DNA of 53,938 nucleotides from an uncultured bacterium (GTDB lineage Bacteria > Actinomycetota > Coriobacteriia > Coriobacteriales > Eggerthellaceae), in NCBI GenBank assembly GCA_905215325.1, contig CAJMPP010000014.1, positions 1 to 53,938 on the forward strand, read 5' to 3'. The notes below the pieces were generated by a model that worked only from the letters and a program-made list of their open reading frames with translations, had not been told where the DNA came from and ran no database searches. A program made the position numbers and the translations under genes. Below are positions 48,101 through 53,938 of this stretch, in pieces; position 1 is the first letter of the stretch, and each line of letters begins with the position of its first letter.

Positions 48101-48985
48101 GATCTTGGAAACGAGGACGTCGTTGTCACCCTTGTTCTGGCCCTCAAGATCGCCGTTGTTCGCGTTGGTCTTGCCTACTGCCAGATAACCCGCGGACACC
48201 GAAACGCTGTTGCCCATGTCATCGAGCGCGGTAGCATCCTGCATCTGCACGACGGCGGAGAACTCGTCGGACTGCAAGGACTGGCCTTCCATCTTCGAGC
48301 CGCCCACGCGCGTCACCCACACCAGGTTCAAGTCGTCGTCGTACTTCGCGATGACGGCGTCGGTGTCGGTCTCGGTCTTTCCCGTGGCCTGCATATCGCC
48401 GTCCGTGGACGCCGACGATCCGATCGCGATGAAGCCCCCATCGACGGCGGGCGTGATGCGCTGCAGCACATCCTTGCCGCTTCCGCCGAACGTCGCCGTC
48501 TTCACCAGGTTGCCCTGGATGTCGAACTTGGCGAGCAGGCCATCCTGCCCGCCGCGGCTCTTGCCCTCCAAGTCGAACTTGGTCGACTGCGTGGCGCCAA
48601 CCGCCACGAAGCCGCCATCATCGGCCTCGGTCACGCCGTTGAACAGGTCGGCCTTCTCGCCTTCCACCCAGCCGCGCCACAGCTCGCCGCCATCGGCGTC
48701 GTAGCGCACGAGCACGGCATCCGCCTTGCCCTTCGCGTGCTCCTGTGTGCTGCCGCTCGGCGCATCGAAGGTGGCAGCAGCCACGAAGCCCCCGTCGCTT
48801 AAGCGCTGGGTCTGGTTCACGCTATCGCACGTTGTGGAGACCGTGCTGCTTCCGGCATCGCCGAACAGATACGCCCAATCGACGACCGACGACACTTCGG
48901 CGCCGGCCGTCGCGGGCGCCGCGCATGCCAAGGACAGCGCGATAGCCGCACCGGCCGCCACGGGCCTTCCCATATGCTTCCCCAC
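45113..48985 (-). CDS. Large sortase-anchored surface protein: propeller-like repeats, NEAT-like domain, FIVAR repeats
   Basis: A protein of about 1290 residues. A signal peptide (about 1-30) is followed by seven repeats with the pattern FGG...DGGF..G.T (about 40-485), a domain at about 520-615 resembling NEAT (YTVTVYFQRATIMGSEV, SLDKPVHIHIDN, DVRLSFD), and seven more repeats (about 635-1060). Two FIVAR modules (about 1062-1127 and 1132-1194), a Ser/Gly/Asp linker and an LAATGD sorting signal with membrane helix and RLRRR tail end it. Sortase should attach it to the wall. Ligand unknown. The start is a GTG with AAAGGAG 7 nt upstream; further upstream codons lack support. Confidence 0.85.
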   Translation of the reverse strand: MGKHMGRPVAAGAAIALSLACAAPATAGAEVSSVVDWAYLFGDAGSSTVSTTCDSVNQTQRLSDGGFVAAATFDAPSGSTQEHAKGKADAVLVRYDADGGELWRGWVEGEKADLFNGVTEADDGGFVAVGATQSTKFDLEGKSRGGQDGLLAKFDIQGNLVKTATFGGSGKDVLQRITPAVDGGFIAIGSSASTDGDMQATGKTETDTDAVIAKYDDDLNLVWVTRVGGSKMEGQSLQSDEFSAVVQMQDATALDDMGNSVSVSAGYLAVGKTNANNGDLEGQNKGDNDVLVSKIAANGSVEWTKSYGGAGKDEAASVSRVISTMSSADEGHGTIDNGFIIAGTTKSADGDFGVRDAADSDSAGFVMRIGATGNVIWSNLIEDSEAVTADGVVTTLDGYVVAGTHKAADNDFTGTQSFGKKDAYAAHFSTDGARLGMETFGGNDDDTAKGLSVSGTDDFLVCGTTKSDDSIFAGRVGKIDGFVAGLNAEKLTTHAEETTLVPVSALHATKDEASMMAPMLYADAYVQRTGEQYTVTVYFQRATIMGSEVTPSFLGDVTYDRGDGVMVDALSDSYDPSTRVKTTTIQVKSLDKPVHIHIDNAMGDVRLSFDPANARVTDTPPYFAPVEVTLPDFPYTWKTTFGGSSAEYAADSTVLADGTLATVGQTYSFDGDVEGLQRGPSNAYVNIRDAAGNSLKTIELGGLENNYTAYAASVDATTDGGFYLCGGFTTADGTPKGDFASLDRDGAVFGQTDAFVTRFSADGAVAWMRGLTGSGHDQAKAVKATPDGGCVALFETSSHDGDLTDLNRGIFNLIVVKYDASGSTEWTRTIGGKNLESSDFGIDILANGNYVVAGIKSSYSDDFADAPYYGNTFDLFATEISAADGTSVWLNTYGGESNEYFNGVTATSDGGFIMLGKTKSSTDTFAGFSGYENSYIMKLGATGQVEWVDGLKSSESNEAERAVELDDRYVVIGNSNGTDFDFKDLNKGSSDVYAAQYDKAGKRLSLDVVGGSAGDYAAQITAVNGYQLNLLMYGDSNDGDFAGLSKGDSDALLLTYDWREAAGDPTALAALAAQAGELSPADWTPDSWQILAAKLEAANTLLAAPYATKAQYDQAAAELQLAMDGLAKVADRSGLEAAVEQAGALANEGWTADTWNALQAKIAAGKALLEDGAATQEQIDQAEKGIRDAMAALKKADADGSGSAGGDDQASSGDQGQSGAGKTDDGAQKNAVVPAGSGSATAGKAGASASLAATGDTAGVVAGTAGVAAIVAAATALGARLRRRALKGRR

Positions 48986-49274
48986 CGTTTCGCTCCTTTG
49001 AACTTCTCGAGCGGGCATGCCGCCGAGACCCTTTAGTTTTATCTGGCTAACTCTATAGGAGCGAAATACTATTGTTACCCTAGGTTTACCCCGCATCACA
49101 GAATCTTCACTATGGCAAACTTCTCTTCGCCATCAGCGGGAAGGAGGCGTGCAGAGGGCTACCGGAGCATGCGCGGTATATGGGCGTATCGGAGGTTCCC
49201 CGTCCTGCTGCATCAACGCGGCTCCTCGTTTGCTAAACTGGGCGGAAACCAACCAGATCGGGAAAAGAGGACGC
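48986..49274. other. Divergent promoter region
   Basis: Toward the plus strand an extended -10 (TGCTAAACT, 49231-49239) precedes the ATP-grasp gene with a leader of about 29 nt. On the minus side, AT-rich sequence with TATAGA-like boxes (49025-49080) probably holds the surface-protein promoter. No further gene was seen. Confidence 0.45.
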
Positions 49275-50675
49275 ATGACGCATACCGCACCCCAGCCTGC
49301 CGACCAGCCCGTTTTCAAGAACGCAGCCTATACCCAGGAGTACATCGATATCGCCGAATCGCTTGACGGCGATATCCCCGGCCGCCGCGCAGCGCGCGCC
49401 TACATGGATTCCTCCACGGCCATCGTGCATCATCGCGTGGTGTCCACCAGCTTCGTACCGAAGCTCTACGACGCCGCATCGCGCCAGGTCATGCGCGAGG
49501 TGGTGGAAACCACGCACCGCATCCTGTGCAAGGTCATGCAGCACTACCTCGACGACGCCGAGTACCGCAAGATCTTCGACTACGACCCGCGCCTTGCCGA
49601 GCTGATCTTGGTCCCGCGCGGCTACGATGCGCTGCTTCCGTTTGCCCGCTTCGACATCTTCTTGGACGAGATCACCGGCGACGTGGCGTTTTGCGAGTTC
49701 AACGGCGACGGCAGCTCGGGCATGAACGAGAACCGCGAGATTACGCATTCGGTGGAGGAAACGGCCACCTTTAAGGAGTTCGCACGCCGTCATCGCGTGG
49801 AGGGCTGCGAGCTGTTCGACGCGTGGGTGCGCGAGTTCGCCGCCATCTACGCCACCTACGAGCATCGCGTGGAAAACCCCCGCTTCGCCATCTGCGACTA
49901 CCTGCAAAACGGCGTGGTCGACGAGTTCCACCTGTTCGCAAAGCGCTTCACCGAGGCCGGCCACCCCTGCACGGTGTGCGACGTGCGCGACCTGACCTTC
50001 GACGGCGAAGTCTTGCGCGACAAGGAGGGCCAGCCCGTTCACGCCATCTGGCGCCGCTGCGTCACCAACGACGTGCTGGAGTTTTGGGACGAGTCGCAGG
50101 CGCTCATCGAAGCCGTCAAGGCGCAGAAGGTGGCGCTCATCGGCAGCTTCGCCGGCCATATCGTGCACGATAAGCAGATCTTCGAGGCGCTGTTCAACCC
50201 TGCCACGCAGGCGTTTTTGACGCCCGAGGAGATCGCGTTCGTGGAGCGTACCGTCCCGCAGACGCGCTATCTCGACGAGAAGGAAGTCGACCTGGACGCC
50301 ATCCGCGCCGACAAGGATGCCTGGATCATCAAGCCAACCGACGCCTACGGCGCGGCCGACGTGTACGCGGGCTGCTTCCACACGCAGGAGCAATGGGAGC
50401 AGATCATCGAGAAGTTCGCCAACGGGGCCGCCGGCGCTCCCTTCTTGGTGCAGCGCTACATCACGCCGTTCAAGACGCAGATCCTCACGCCCGACGACGG
50501 CATCGCCGACCTGGCCGATGACCAGGTGCAACGCGAGCCGGTGCTGTACAACAACCTGGAGGGCCTGTACTGCTACAACGGCACGTTCCAGGGCATCTTC
50601 AGCCGCTTAGGGCCCTTCCCCACCATCAGCAAGCCCATGAAGGGCATCACCTGCGCCACCATCTGGGTCGACTAG
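49275..50675 (+). CDS. Circularly permuted ATP-grasp protein (glutathionylspermidine synthase-like)
   Basis: A 466-residue protein resembling the preATP-grasp/ATP-grasp family that includes glutathionylspermidine synthase. Conserved segments are DVAFCEFNGDGSSGMNENREI, VALIGSFAGHIVHDKQIF, DAWIIKPTDAYGAADVYAG (nucleotide-binding lysine) and LVQRYITPFKT. The ending YNNLEGLYCYNGTFQGIFSR fits a ligase that joins a carboxylate to an amine. The substrate is unknown, and glutathionylspermidine itself is unlikely in this lineage. The start has AAGAGG 4 nt upstream. Confidence 0.65.
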   Translation: MTHTAPQPADQPVFKNAAYTQEYIDIAESLDGDIPGRRAARAYMDSSTAIVHHRVVSTSFVPKLYDAASRQVMREVVETTHRILCKVMQHYLDDAEYRKIFDYDPRLAELILVPRGYDALLPFARFDIFLDEITGDVAFCEFNGDGSSGMNENREITHSVEETATFKEFARRHRVEGCELFDAWVREFAAIYATYEHRVENPRFAICDYLQNGVVDEFHLFAKRFTEAGHPCTVCDVRDLTFDGEVLRDKEGQPVHAIWRRCVTNDVLEFWDESQALIEAVKAQKVALIGSFAGHIVHDKQIFEALFNPATQAFLTPEEIAFVERTVPQTRYLDEKEVDLDAIRADKDAWIIKPTDAYGAADVYAGCFHTQEQWEQIIEKFANGAAGAPFLVQRYITPFKTQILTPDDGIADLADDQVQREPVLYNNLEGLYCYNGTFQGIFSRLGPFPTISKPMKGITCATIWVD

Positions 50676-50697
50676 AACGCGCCCAGCCTGCCCTGCT

Positions 50698-50731
50698 CGC
50701 GGCCCCCAAGTCCCACGACGCGGGGGCCGCG
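50698..50731 (+). terminator. Terminator after the ATP-grasp gene
   Basis: A 10-bp stem CGCGGCCCCC/GGGGGCCGCG with a 14-nt loop followed by GGCGTTT, 22 nt after the stop. Confidence 0.65.
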
Positions 50732-50772
50732 GGCGTTTCACCCTTCCCCAACACCTGCGAGGCCCCTTTCAC

Positions 50773-51501
50773 ATGACCCGACTGTTTAATGGAATCGTCG
50801 CCTTCGGCAGCGCACTGCTGCTGGCCGTGACGCTCATCGGCGCCGGCTTCGCCGCCGTCGCCATCCCCGACGCCGCCACCGCAACGCTGTCGCGCGCGTT
50901 TTCCGGCTGCGACCAGCCTAACACCCCGTTCACCGCCGACGAGCTCGCTTCCATGGCCATAGCCGGCAAGCATTACACCTTCGACGACAACGACCGCGAG
51001 AAGCTCGACGCCGCCATCGCCGAGGCCAACGCCGCCGCTGAGGCGGACGGACGTGCCGATGTGCTGAACGGGGAAAGCGACGCGCGCAGCCTGCCCGCGG
51101 ACGCGATAAGCCACCTCGATGACGTCTATCGCGTGGCAAGCGTGGCCAAACCCGCCCTCGTGATCGTTGCCGCGTTATGCATCGCAGGCCTTGCGCACGT
51201 GGCGGTGCGCATCAGCCGGCGAGCGCTCGGGCGCACGCTTATGGCAGGCGGCGGGTTGGTGCTCGCGGCGTTTTGCGCGCTGGGAGCATGGGCGGTCATC
51301 GACTTCGACGGGCTGTTCGCCGCCTTCCATGGCCTGTTCTTCCAGGCGGAAACCTGGACGTTTCCCTACGACAGTCTGCTCATCACCTTGTACCCAACCG
51401 CTTTTTGGATGGGCATGGGCGGCATCTGGCTTGCAGTTACCTGCATTGCCAGCATCATCTGCATCATCGTAGGACGATTGCTGCGCAGTGAAACTGAATA
51501 A
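50773..51501 (+). CDS. DUF1461-family integral membrane protein
   Basis: A 242-residue membrane protein. One N-terminal helix (about 7-29), an extracytoplasmic region of about 90 residues, and three C-terminal helices. The C-terminal AAFHGLFFQAETWTFPYDS and the following LITLYPTAFW match the DUF1461 (TIGR01906) pattern. Function unknown. It lies 97 nt after the ATP-grasp gene with a terminator between. Confidence 0.7.
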   Translation: MTRLFNGIVAFGSALLLAVTLIGAGFAAVAIPDAATATLSRAFSGCDQPNTPFTADELASMAIAGKHYTFDDNDREKLDAAIAEANAAAEADGRADVLNGESDARSLPADAISHLDDVYRVASVAKPALVIVAALCIAGLAHVAVRISRRALGRTLMAGGGLVLAAFCALGAWAVIDFDGLFAAFHGLFFQAETWTFPYDSLLITLYPTAFWMGMGGIWLAVTCIASIICIIVGRLLRSETE

Positions 51502-51513
51502 CGTACTGGATAG

Positions 51514-51575
51514 AATTTGTTCGGCAAATGGAAGGGCGGCATCTCGATGCCGCCCTTCCATTTGCCGAACAAATT
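51514..51575. repeat. Perfect 30-bp palindrome at the insert border
   Basis: Two exact 30-base arms (51514-51543 and 51546-51575) separated by TC. The GC-rich core (GGAAGGGCGGCATC) resembles a terminator, but the arms continue outward through AT-rich sequence (AATTTGTTCGGCAAAT). It starts 13 nt after the DUF1461 stop, and base composition changes right after it. A second palindrome, AATTAACC/GGTTAATT (51572-51592), overlaps its end. Confidence 0.9.
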
Positions 51576-51620
51576 AACCTTATGGGTTAATTCAATAACA
51601 TCTTCCGATATCTTTAATGT

Positions 51621-51636
51621 GCTTCTTAGAAGAAGC
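51621..51636. promoter_or_regulatory. Palindrome upstream of the 41-codon ORF
   Basis: GCTTCTT/AAGAAGC around AG, 31 nt before the ORF's ATG. It is a possible operator; TATACG follows at about 51643. Confidence 0.35.
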
Positions 51637-51666
51637 GTTACATATACGGACGAAAGGAGACTCGCA

Positions 51667-51792
51667 ATGAAGAGCCTCGTCGCCTCGAAGTACGACAACA
51701 ATAACTCCGCTCAGGGACGCGCGAACAACGACAAACTATGCCCTGGCTGCAAGCAATATACGAGCACGCGGGGGCAGGCAATGCAAACCTGA
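51667..51792 (+). CDS. Small ORF of 41 residues with strong ribosome binding site
   Basis: AAAGGAG stands 7 nt before the ATG, the best initiation site in the insert. The product is polar, has no membrane segment or signal peptide, is Asn-rich in the middle and carries a CPGC motif near the end (DKLCPGCKQYTSTRG). It is not recognised as a known family. It could be a peptide precursor, a small zinc- or thiol-active protein, or a remnant. Only the initiation context and position support it. Confidence 0.4.
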   Translation: MKSLVASKYDNNNSAQGRANNDKLCPGCKQYTSTRGQAMQT

Positions 51793-52054
51793 GAGCAAAG
51801 CACGCCAACCTGGACGCAATGCAAAACTAGCAAAGATAACTGGTACATGTCACTATTCTGCGCAGGCATAATCGACACCGCAACCGGAAAGCGATCGGGG
51901 CGCACAATGTCCGTGCAAGGCTACGCTCTACTCGGGCCCATCGTGTACCCCAACGAAGAAATCAAAGTCCTTGGGGTACACGATGGCTGGAATACTTGCA
52001 CTCGGCGCTTTAACTTCTGCTTCCCAAACTACATGGACACTTATGGAGCCTTCT
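51793..52054. other. Non-coding stretch with a 16-bp inverted repeat
   Basis: CCATCGTGTACCCCAA (51938-51953) and its exact complement (51971-51986) are separated by 17 nt, just upstream of the 167-residue ORF. No gene with a convincing start was found here. Confidence 0.7.
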
Positions 52055-52558
52055 ATGGATAGCAAAAAAACAGCTCTGATTACCGCATTGGTTATTCTCG
52101 CGCTATCGATTCTGTGCCTTTCCGTAATTACGATAAGCTCAATCTGTTCTTCGCGCAAAACAGCCGACGAAAGCAGCAGCTCCCCGTCGCAACAGACTAT
52201 CTTCGGCCCCATCAATGATATCGAGCCTGAAACCAACAAATCGAAAACCATGACGAACGGATTCAGCATTGATAACAACGTCAGCGGAGACAGCCCTGCC
52301 GTAATTATCACAACGAAATGTTCGGTTCAAGCCATCGAAATTACCGAAGACGAACGAAACCTCGTGACAATAACTTCTTACGCCAATGAATTGACTGATC
52401 TAATTGGTGCACAATCTCTAATTCTTGACTGCACGCCACGAGTCGATAACAGCACCGCTCCGCCGCCTCCCGACGTCGGATCAGATGCAATCGCCGAATT
52501 CGGATGGCCACAGGGTTCGAACCCGCCACTAGGATCAATCAAGGCAACTAGCAATTAA
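52055..52558 (+). CDS. Hypothetical membrane-anchored protein
   Basis: A 167-residue protein not recognised as any family. One N-terminal membrane helix (about 6-28, ALITALVILALSILCLSVIT), then a Ser-rich linker (SSSSPSQQ) and a polar domain (about 70-140) ending in a Pro-rich tail. The CSS after the helix is not a proper lipobox. I start it at 52055, where GGAG is 6 nt upstream. Codon use (AAA, ATT, AAC) is unlike that of the core genes. It precedes the DUF2975 gene by 20 nt. Confidence 0.6.
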   Translation: MDSKKTALITALVILALSILCLSVITISSICSSRKTADESSSSPSQQTIFGPINDIEPETNKSKTMTNGFSIDNNVSGDSPAVIITTKCSVQAIEITEDERNLVTITSYANELTDLIGAQSLILDCTPRVDNSTAPPPPDVGSDAIAEFGWPQGSNPPLGSIKATSN

Positions 52559-52578
52559 CAATTAGCAAGGAGACCGCC

Positions 52579-53123
52579 ATGGAGCATTGCTCCGATTTCA
52601 AGCACAGCAAACAAACTGAAATCAAAATCAAAAACACGTGTGCGATAATCGCTCGTGTTTTCATGATTTTGTTTGTGTTATCAGCAATAGGCCTACTAGC
52701 CTATTTAGGCGTTTCTGTATATTCCTTTATCAGCAACAACGATGCATCCTTACTAAGCATTTTTTATCCAACGATCCAGCTCGCAACGGCATGTATTACT
52801 CTACGGCTTATGTATGCACTGTTTCGCAATATCGCAAACGGCAAGTCGCCTTTAACTAAAAACACGCAAAAATCCTTGCAATCATTGCATCTCTCTTACT
52901 TGCAAGCTGCCTAGTCGAAATTGTCATGCAATTAATACCTGCAGTATGCGAACATATTTTTCAAGTTGGATTTTTCGCAGAAATCGGATACGTGCAAGAC
53001 CCTGCCACCAGCTCCTTACACATTGACTTGAAAACCGCAGTCATGGCTGCATTCTGCTACGCCGTTTCAGCCGTGTTTTCTTATGGAGCCGATTTGCAGC
53101 AGCTATCAGACGAAACAATTTAA
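52579..53123 (+). pseudogene. DUF2975-family membrane protein, frameshifted
   Basis: Two adjacent frames together make one DUF2975 protein of about 180 residues with four membrane segments. The first frame (52579-52914) runs to NGKSPLTKNTQK and then drifts; the second is open from 52860 and continues as ILAIIASLLLASCLVEIV through to the family's C-terminus, VFSYGADLQQLSDETI. The join lies at an A5 run (52868-52872): adding one A restores the frame. It could be a true mutation, a switchable homopolymer or a sequencing error. The start has AAGGAGACC upstream. The HTH gene follows 1 nt after the stop, as is usual for DUF2975. Confidence 0.75.
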
Positions 53124-53124
53124 T

Positions 53125-53331
53125 ATGAGCAAAATTATCATTGACATCGATAGCGCAATGCGGCTCAAGGGGCTCAACAATAAAAAGCTAGCGGCCATTC
53201 TTGGCTTAACAGAAGTTCACGTTAGTCGATTGAAGAACACAAACATCAAAGCAATTCGTCTTGATACCCTAAATTCTCTTTGCGAAGTGCTTGAGTGCGA
53301 GCCCGGGGACATAATCAAGCGAATTCCCTAA
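53125..53331 (+). CDS. YozG-type Cro/C1 HTH regulator
   Basis: A 68-residue single-domain HTH protein (MSKIIIDIDSAMRLKGLNNK; LAAILGLTEVHVSRLKN; LCEVLECEPGDIIKRI). It matches the small YozG-like regulators usually encoded beside DUF2975 membrane proteins. It has no separate ribosome binding site, so translation probably depends on the upstream gene; the frameshift there could therefore lower its expression. The target is unknown. Confidence 0.85.
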   Translation: MSKIIIDIDSAMRLKGLNNKKLAAILGLTEVHVSRLKNTNIKAIRLDTLNSLCEVLECEPGDIIKRIP

Positions 53332-53659
53332 AAGCCAATTCGTCAATCGCTTTGTGCTCGTATAGCTCATAGAAATACTTATTCATAGCGCAGCACGAAT
53401 CGGGGCTATCGAGCTGCACGTTTCCCTTTGGTTTCGTTTTTAAAATAGCCAGAATAAGACTTCCTCTTAACCGACCGAGAGAAGAACATGCATGACTTCC
53501 ATTGACAAAAAATGCACTTCTATTGCCCCAAACGAAATAAGCATCCCTCATTCATGAGACTCGGGCAATCGCTTAATCGACAAGCGTCAAGCATTAGCAA
53601 GTTCAATCACATCGTTTAGCAGTATGTCGCATTTTGGGTGGTAAACGCATATGCCCATC
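53332..53659. other. AT-rich stretch between the insert's HTH gene and gltX
   Basis: A minus-strand open frame of 78 codons (53315-53551) overlaps the HTH gene's end. It has no recognisable domain and no convincing ribosome binding site. The remainder shows no gene. This is probably the right part of the foreign insert. Confidence 0.35.
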
Positions 53660-53687
53660 TTGCAGCTGCGCTCAAGCCGCCTATACT
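53660..53687 (+). promoter_or_regulatory. Promoter of gltX
   Basis: TTGCAG (53660-53665) and TATACT (53682-53687) are 16 nt apart, giving a leader of about 35 nt that contains AAGGA. G+C-rich core sequence resumes here. Confidence 0.65.
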
Positions 53688-53728
53688 GAAACAACCGATG
53701 ATTCAAACACGTAAGGAACTAACGAACC

Positions 53729-53938
53729 ATGACTGAGAGCAAACCGGTGCGCGTCCGTTTCGCGCCTTCCCCCACGGGCAAGCTGCACGTCGGCGGCGCC
53801 CGCACGGCAATCTACAACTGGGCGTTCGCCCGCGCCACAGGCGGCACCTTCATCCTGCGCATCGAGGACACCGACCCCACCCGTTCCACCGAGGAGAACA
53901 CGCAGGTCATCCTGAACGCCATGAAGTGGCTCGGCCTT
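53729..53938 (+). CDS. gltX: Glutamyl-tRNA synthetase, 5' part
   Basis: The first 70 codons of a class I synthetase cut off by the window end. The HIGH-equivalent is in FAPSPTGKLHVGGARTAIYN, followed by FILRIEDTDPTRSTEE, the glutamate-binding segment. It charges tRNA-Glu and, in lineages without GlnRS, also tRNA-Gln for later amidation. The ATG has AAGGA 11 nt upstream. Confidence 0.95.
   Translation, partial: MTESKPVRVRFAPSPTGKLHVGGARTAIYNWAFARATGGTFILRIEDTDPTRSTEENTQVILNAMKWLGL

Noticed and set aside
51841..52062. 71-codon frame upstream of the hypothetical membrane protein
   Set aside because: It spans the 16-bp inverted repeat, lacks a ribosome binding site and has no coherent domain.
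53315..53551. Minus-strand 78-codon frame as a transposase fragment
   Set aside because: No DDE motif, HTH or recognisable family segment, and no ribosome binding site.

Overview
The window is about 54 kb of a high-G+C bacterial chromosome, almost all of it core housekeeping genes on the minus strand. Several traits point to a Coriobacteriia/Eggerthellales-type actinobacterium: a GlnR-like OmpR-family orphan regulator, a split transketolase, a surface protein with FIVAR repeats and an LAATGD sorting signal, and a large BTAD regulator. This assignment is an inference from gene content.

Layout. 1-7.2 kb (minus): fatty-acid genes fabD and fabK, then RNase R, an S41 protease and ftsX/ftsE. 7.2-13.2 kb (minus): split transketolase, prfB, secA. 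13.5-16.0 kb (minus): an 841-residue P-loop/BTAD regulator. 16.3-22.8 kb (minus): rplU-rpmA-obgE-proB-proA-nadD/yqeK-rsfS. 23.0-29.5 kb (minus): polA, a glnA-glnR operon, and metN-metI without metQ. 29.9-33.2 kb (plus): a three-gene glycan set of glycosyltransferase, DegT aminotransferase and PglC-like phosphoglycosyl transferase. 33.4-36.5 kb: trpS, a LUD-domain protein, two tRNAs and a YczE-like membrane protein. 36.7-44.8 kb (minus): rlmKL, rpoD, priA, and metK with a SAM riboswitch. 45.1-49.0 kb (minus): a 1290-residue wall-anchored protein. 49.3-51.5 kb (plus): a permuted ATP-grasp protein and a DUF1461 membrane protein. About 51.5-53.7 kb: a visibly AT-rich insert. The window ends inside gltX.

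The AT-rich insert is the clearest accessory segment. It begins at a perfect 30-bp palindrome directly after the DUF1461 gene. It carries a 41-codon ORF with a strong ribosome binding site, a 16-bp inverted repeat, a membrane-anchored hypothetical protein, a DUF2975 membrane-protein gene broken by a one-base slip in an A-run, and a YozG-type HTH regulator. The insert differs from its neighbours in base composition and codon use.

Regulation readable from sequence includes: a SAM-I-like riboswitch whose closing helix touches the metK Shine-Dalgarno; a GTnAC-n6-GnAAC GlnR-type box on the -35 of a glnA promoter with a perfect TATAAT; two probable leaderless promoters (glycosyltransferase and priA); and several strong, often bidirectional terminators. 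Protein-level oddities include RF2 with SPT in place of SPF, an RlmL domain with a degenerate NPPY motif, a GlnR receiver with Glu at the phosphoacceptor position, a NadD-YqeK fusion, and a surface protein that reads as 7 + 7 propeller blades around a NEAT-like domain.
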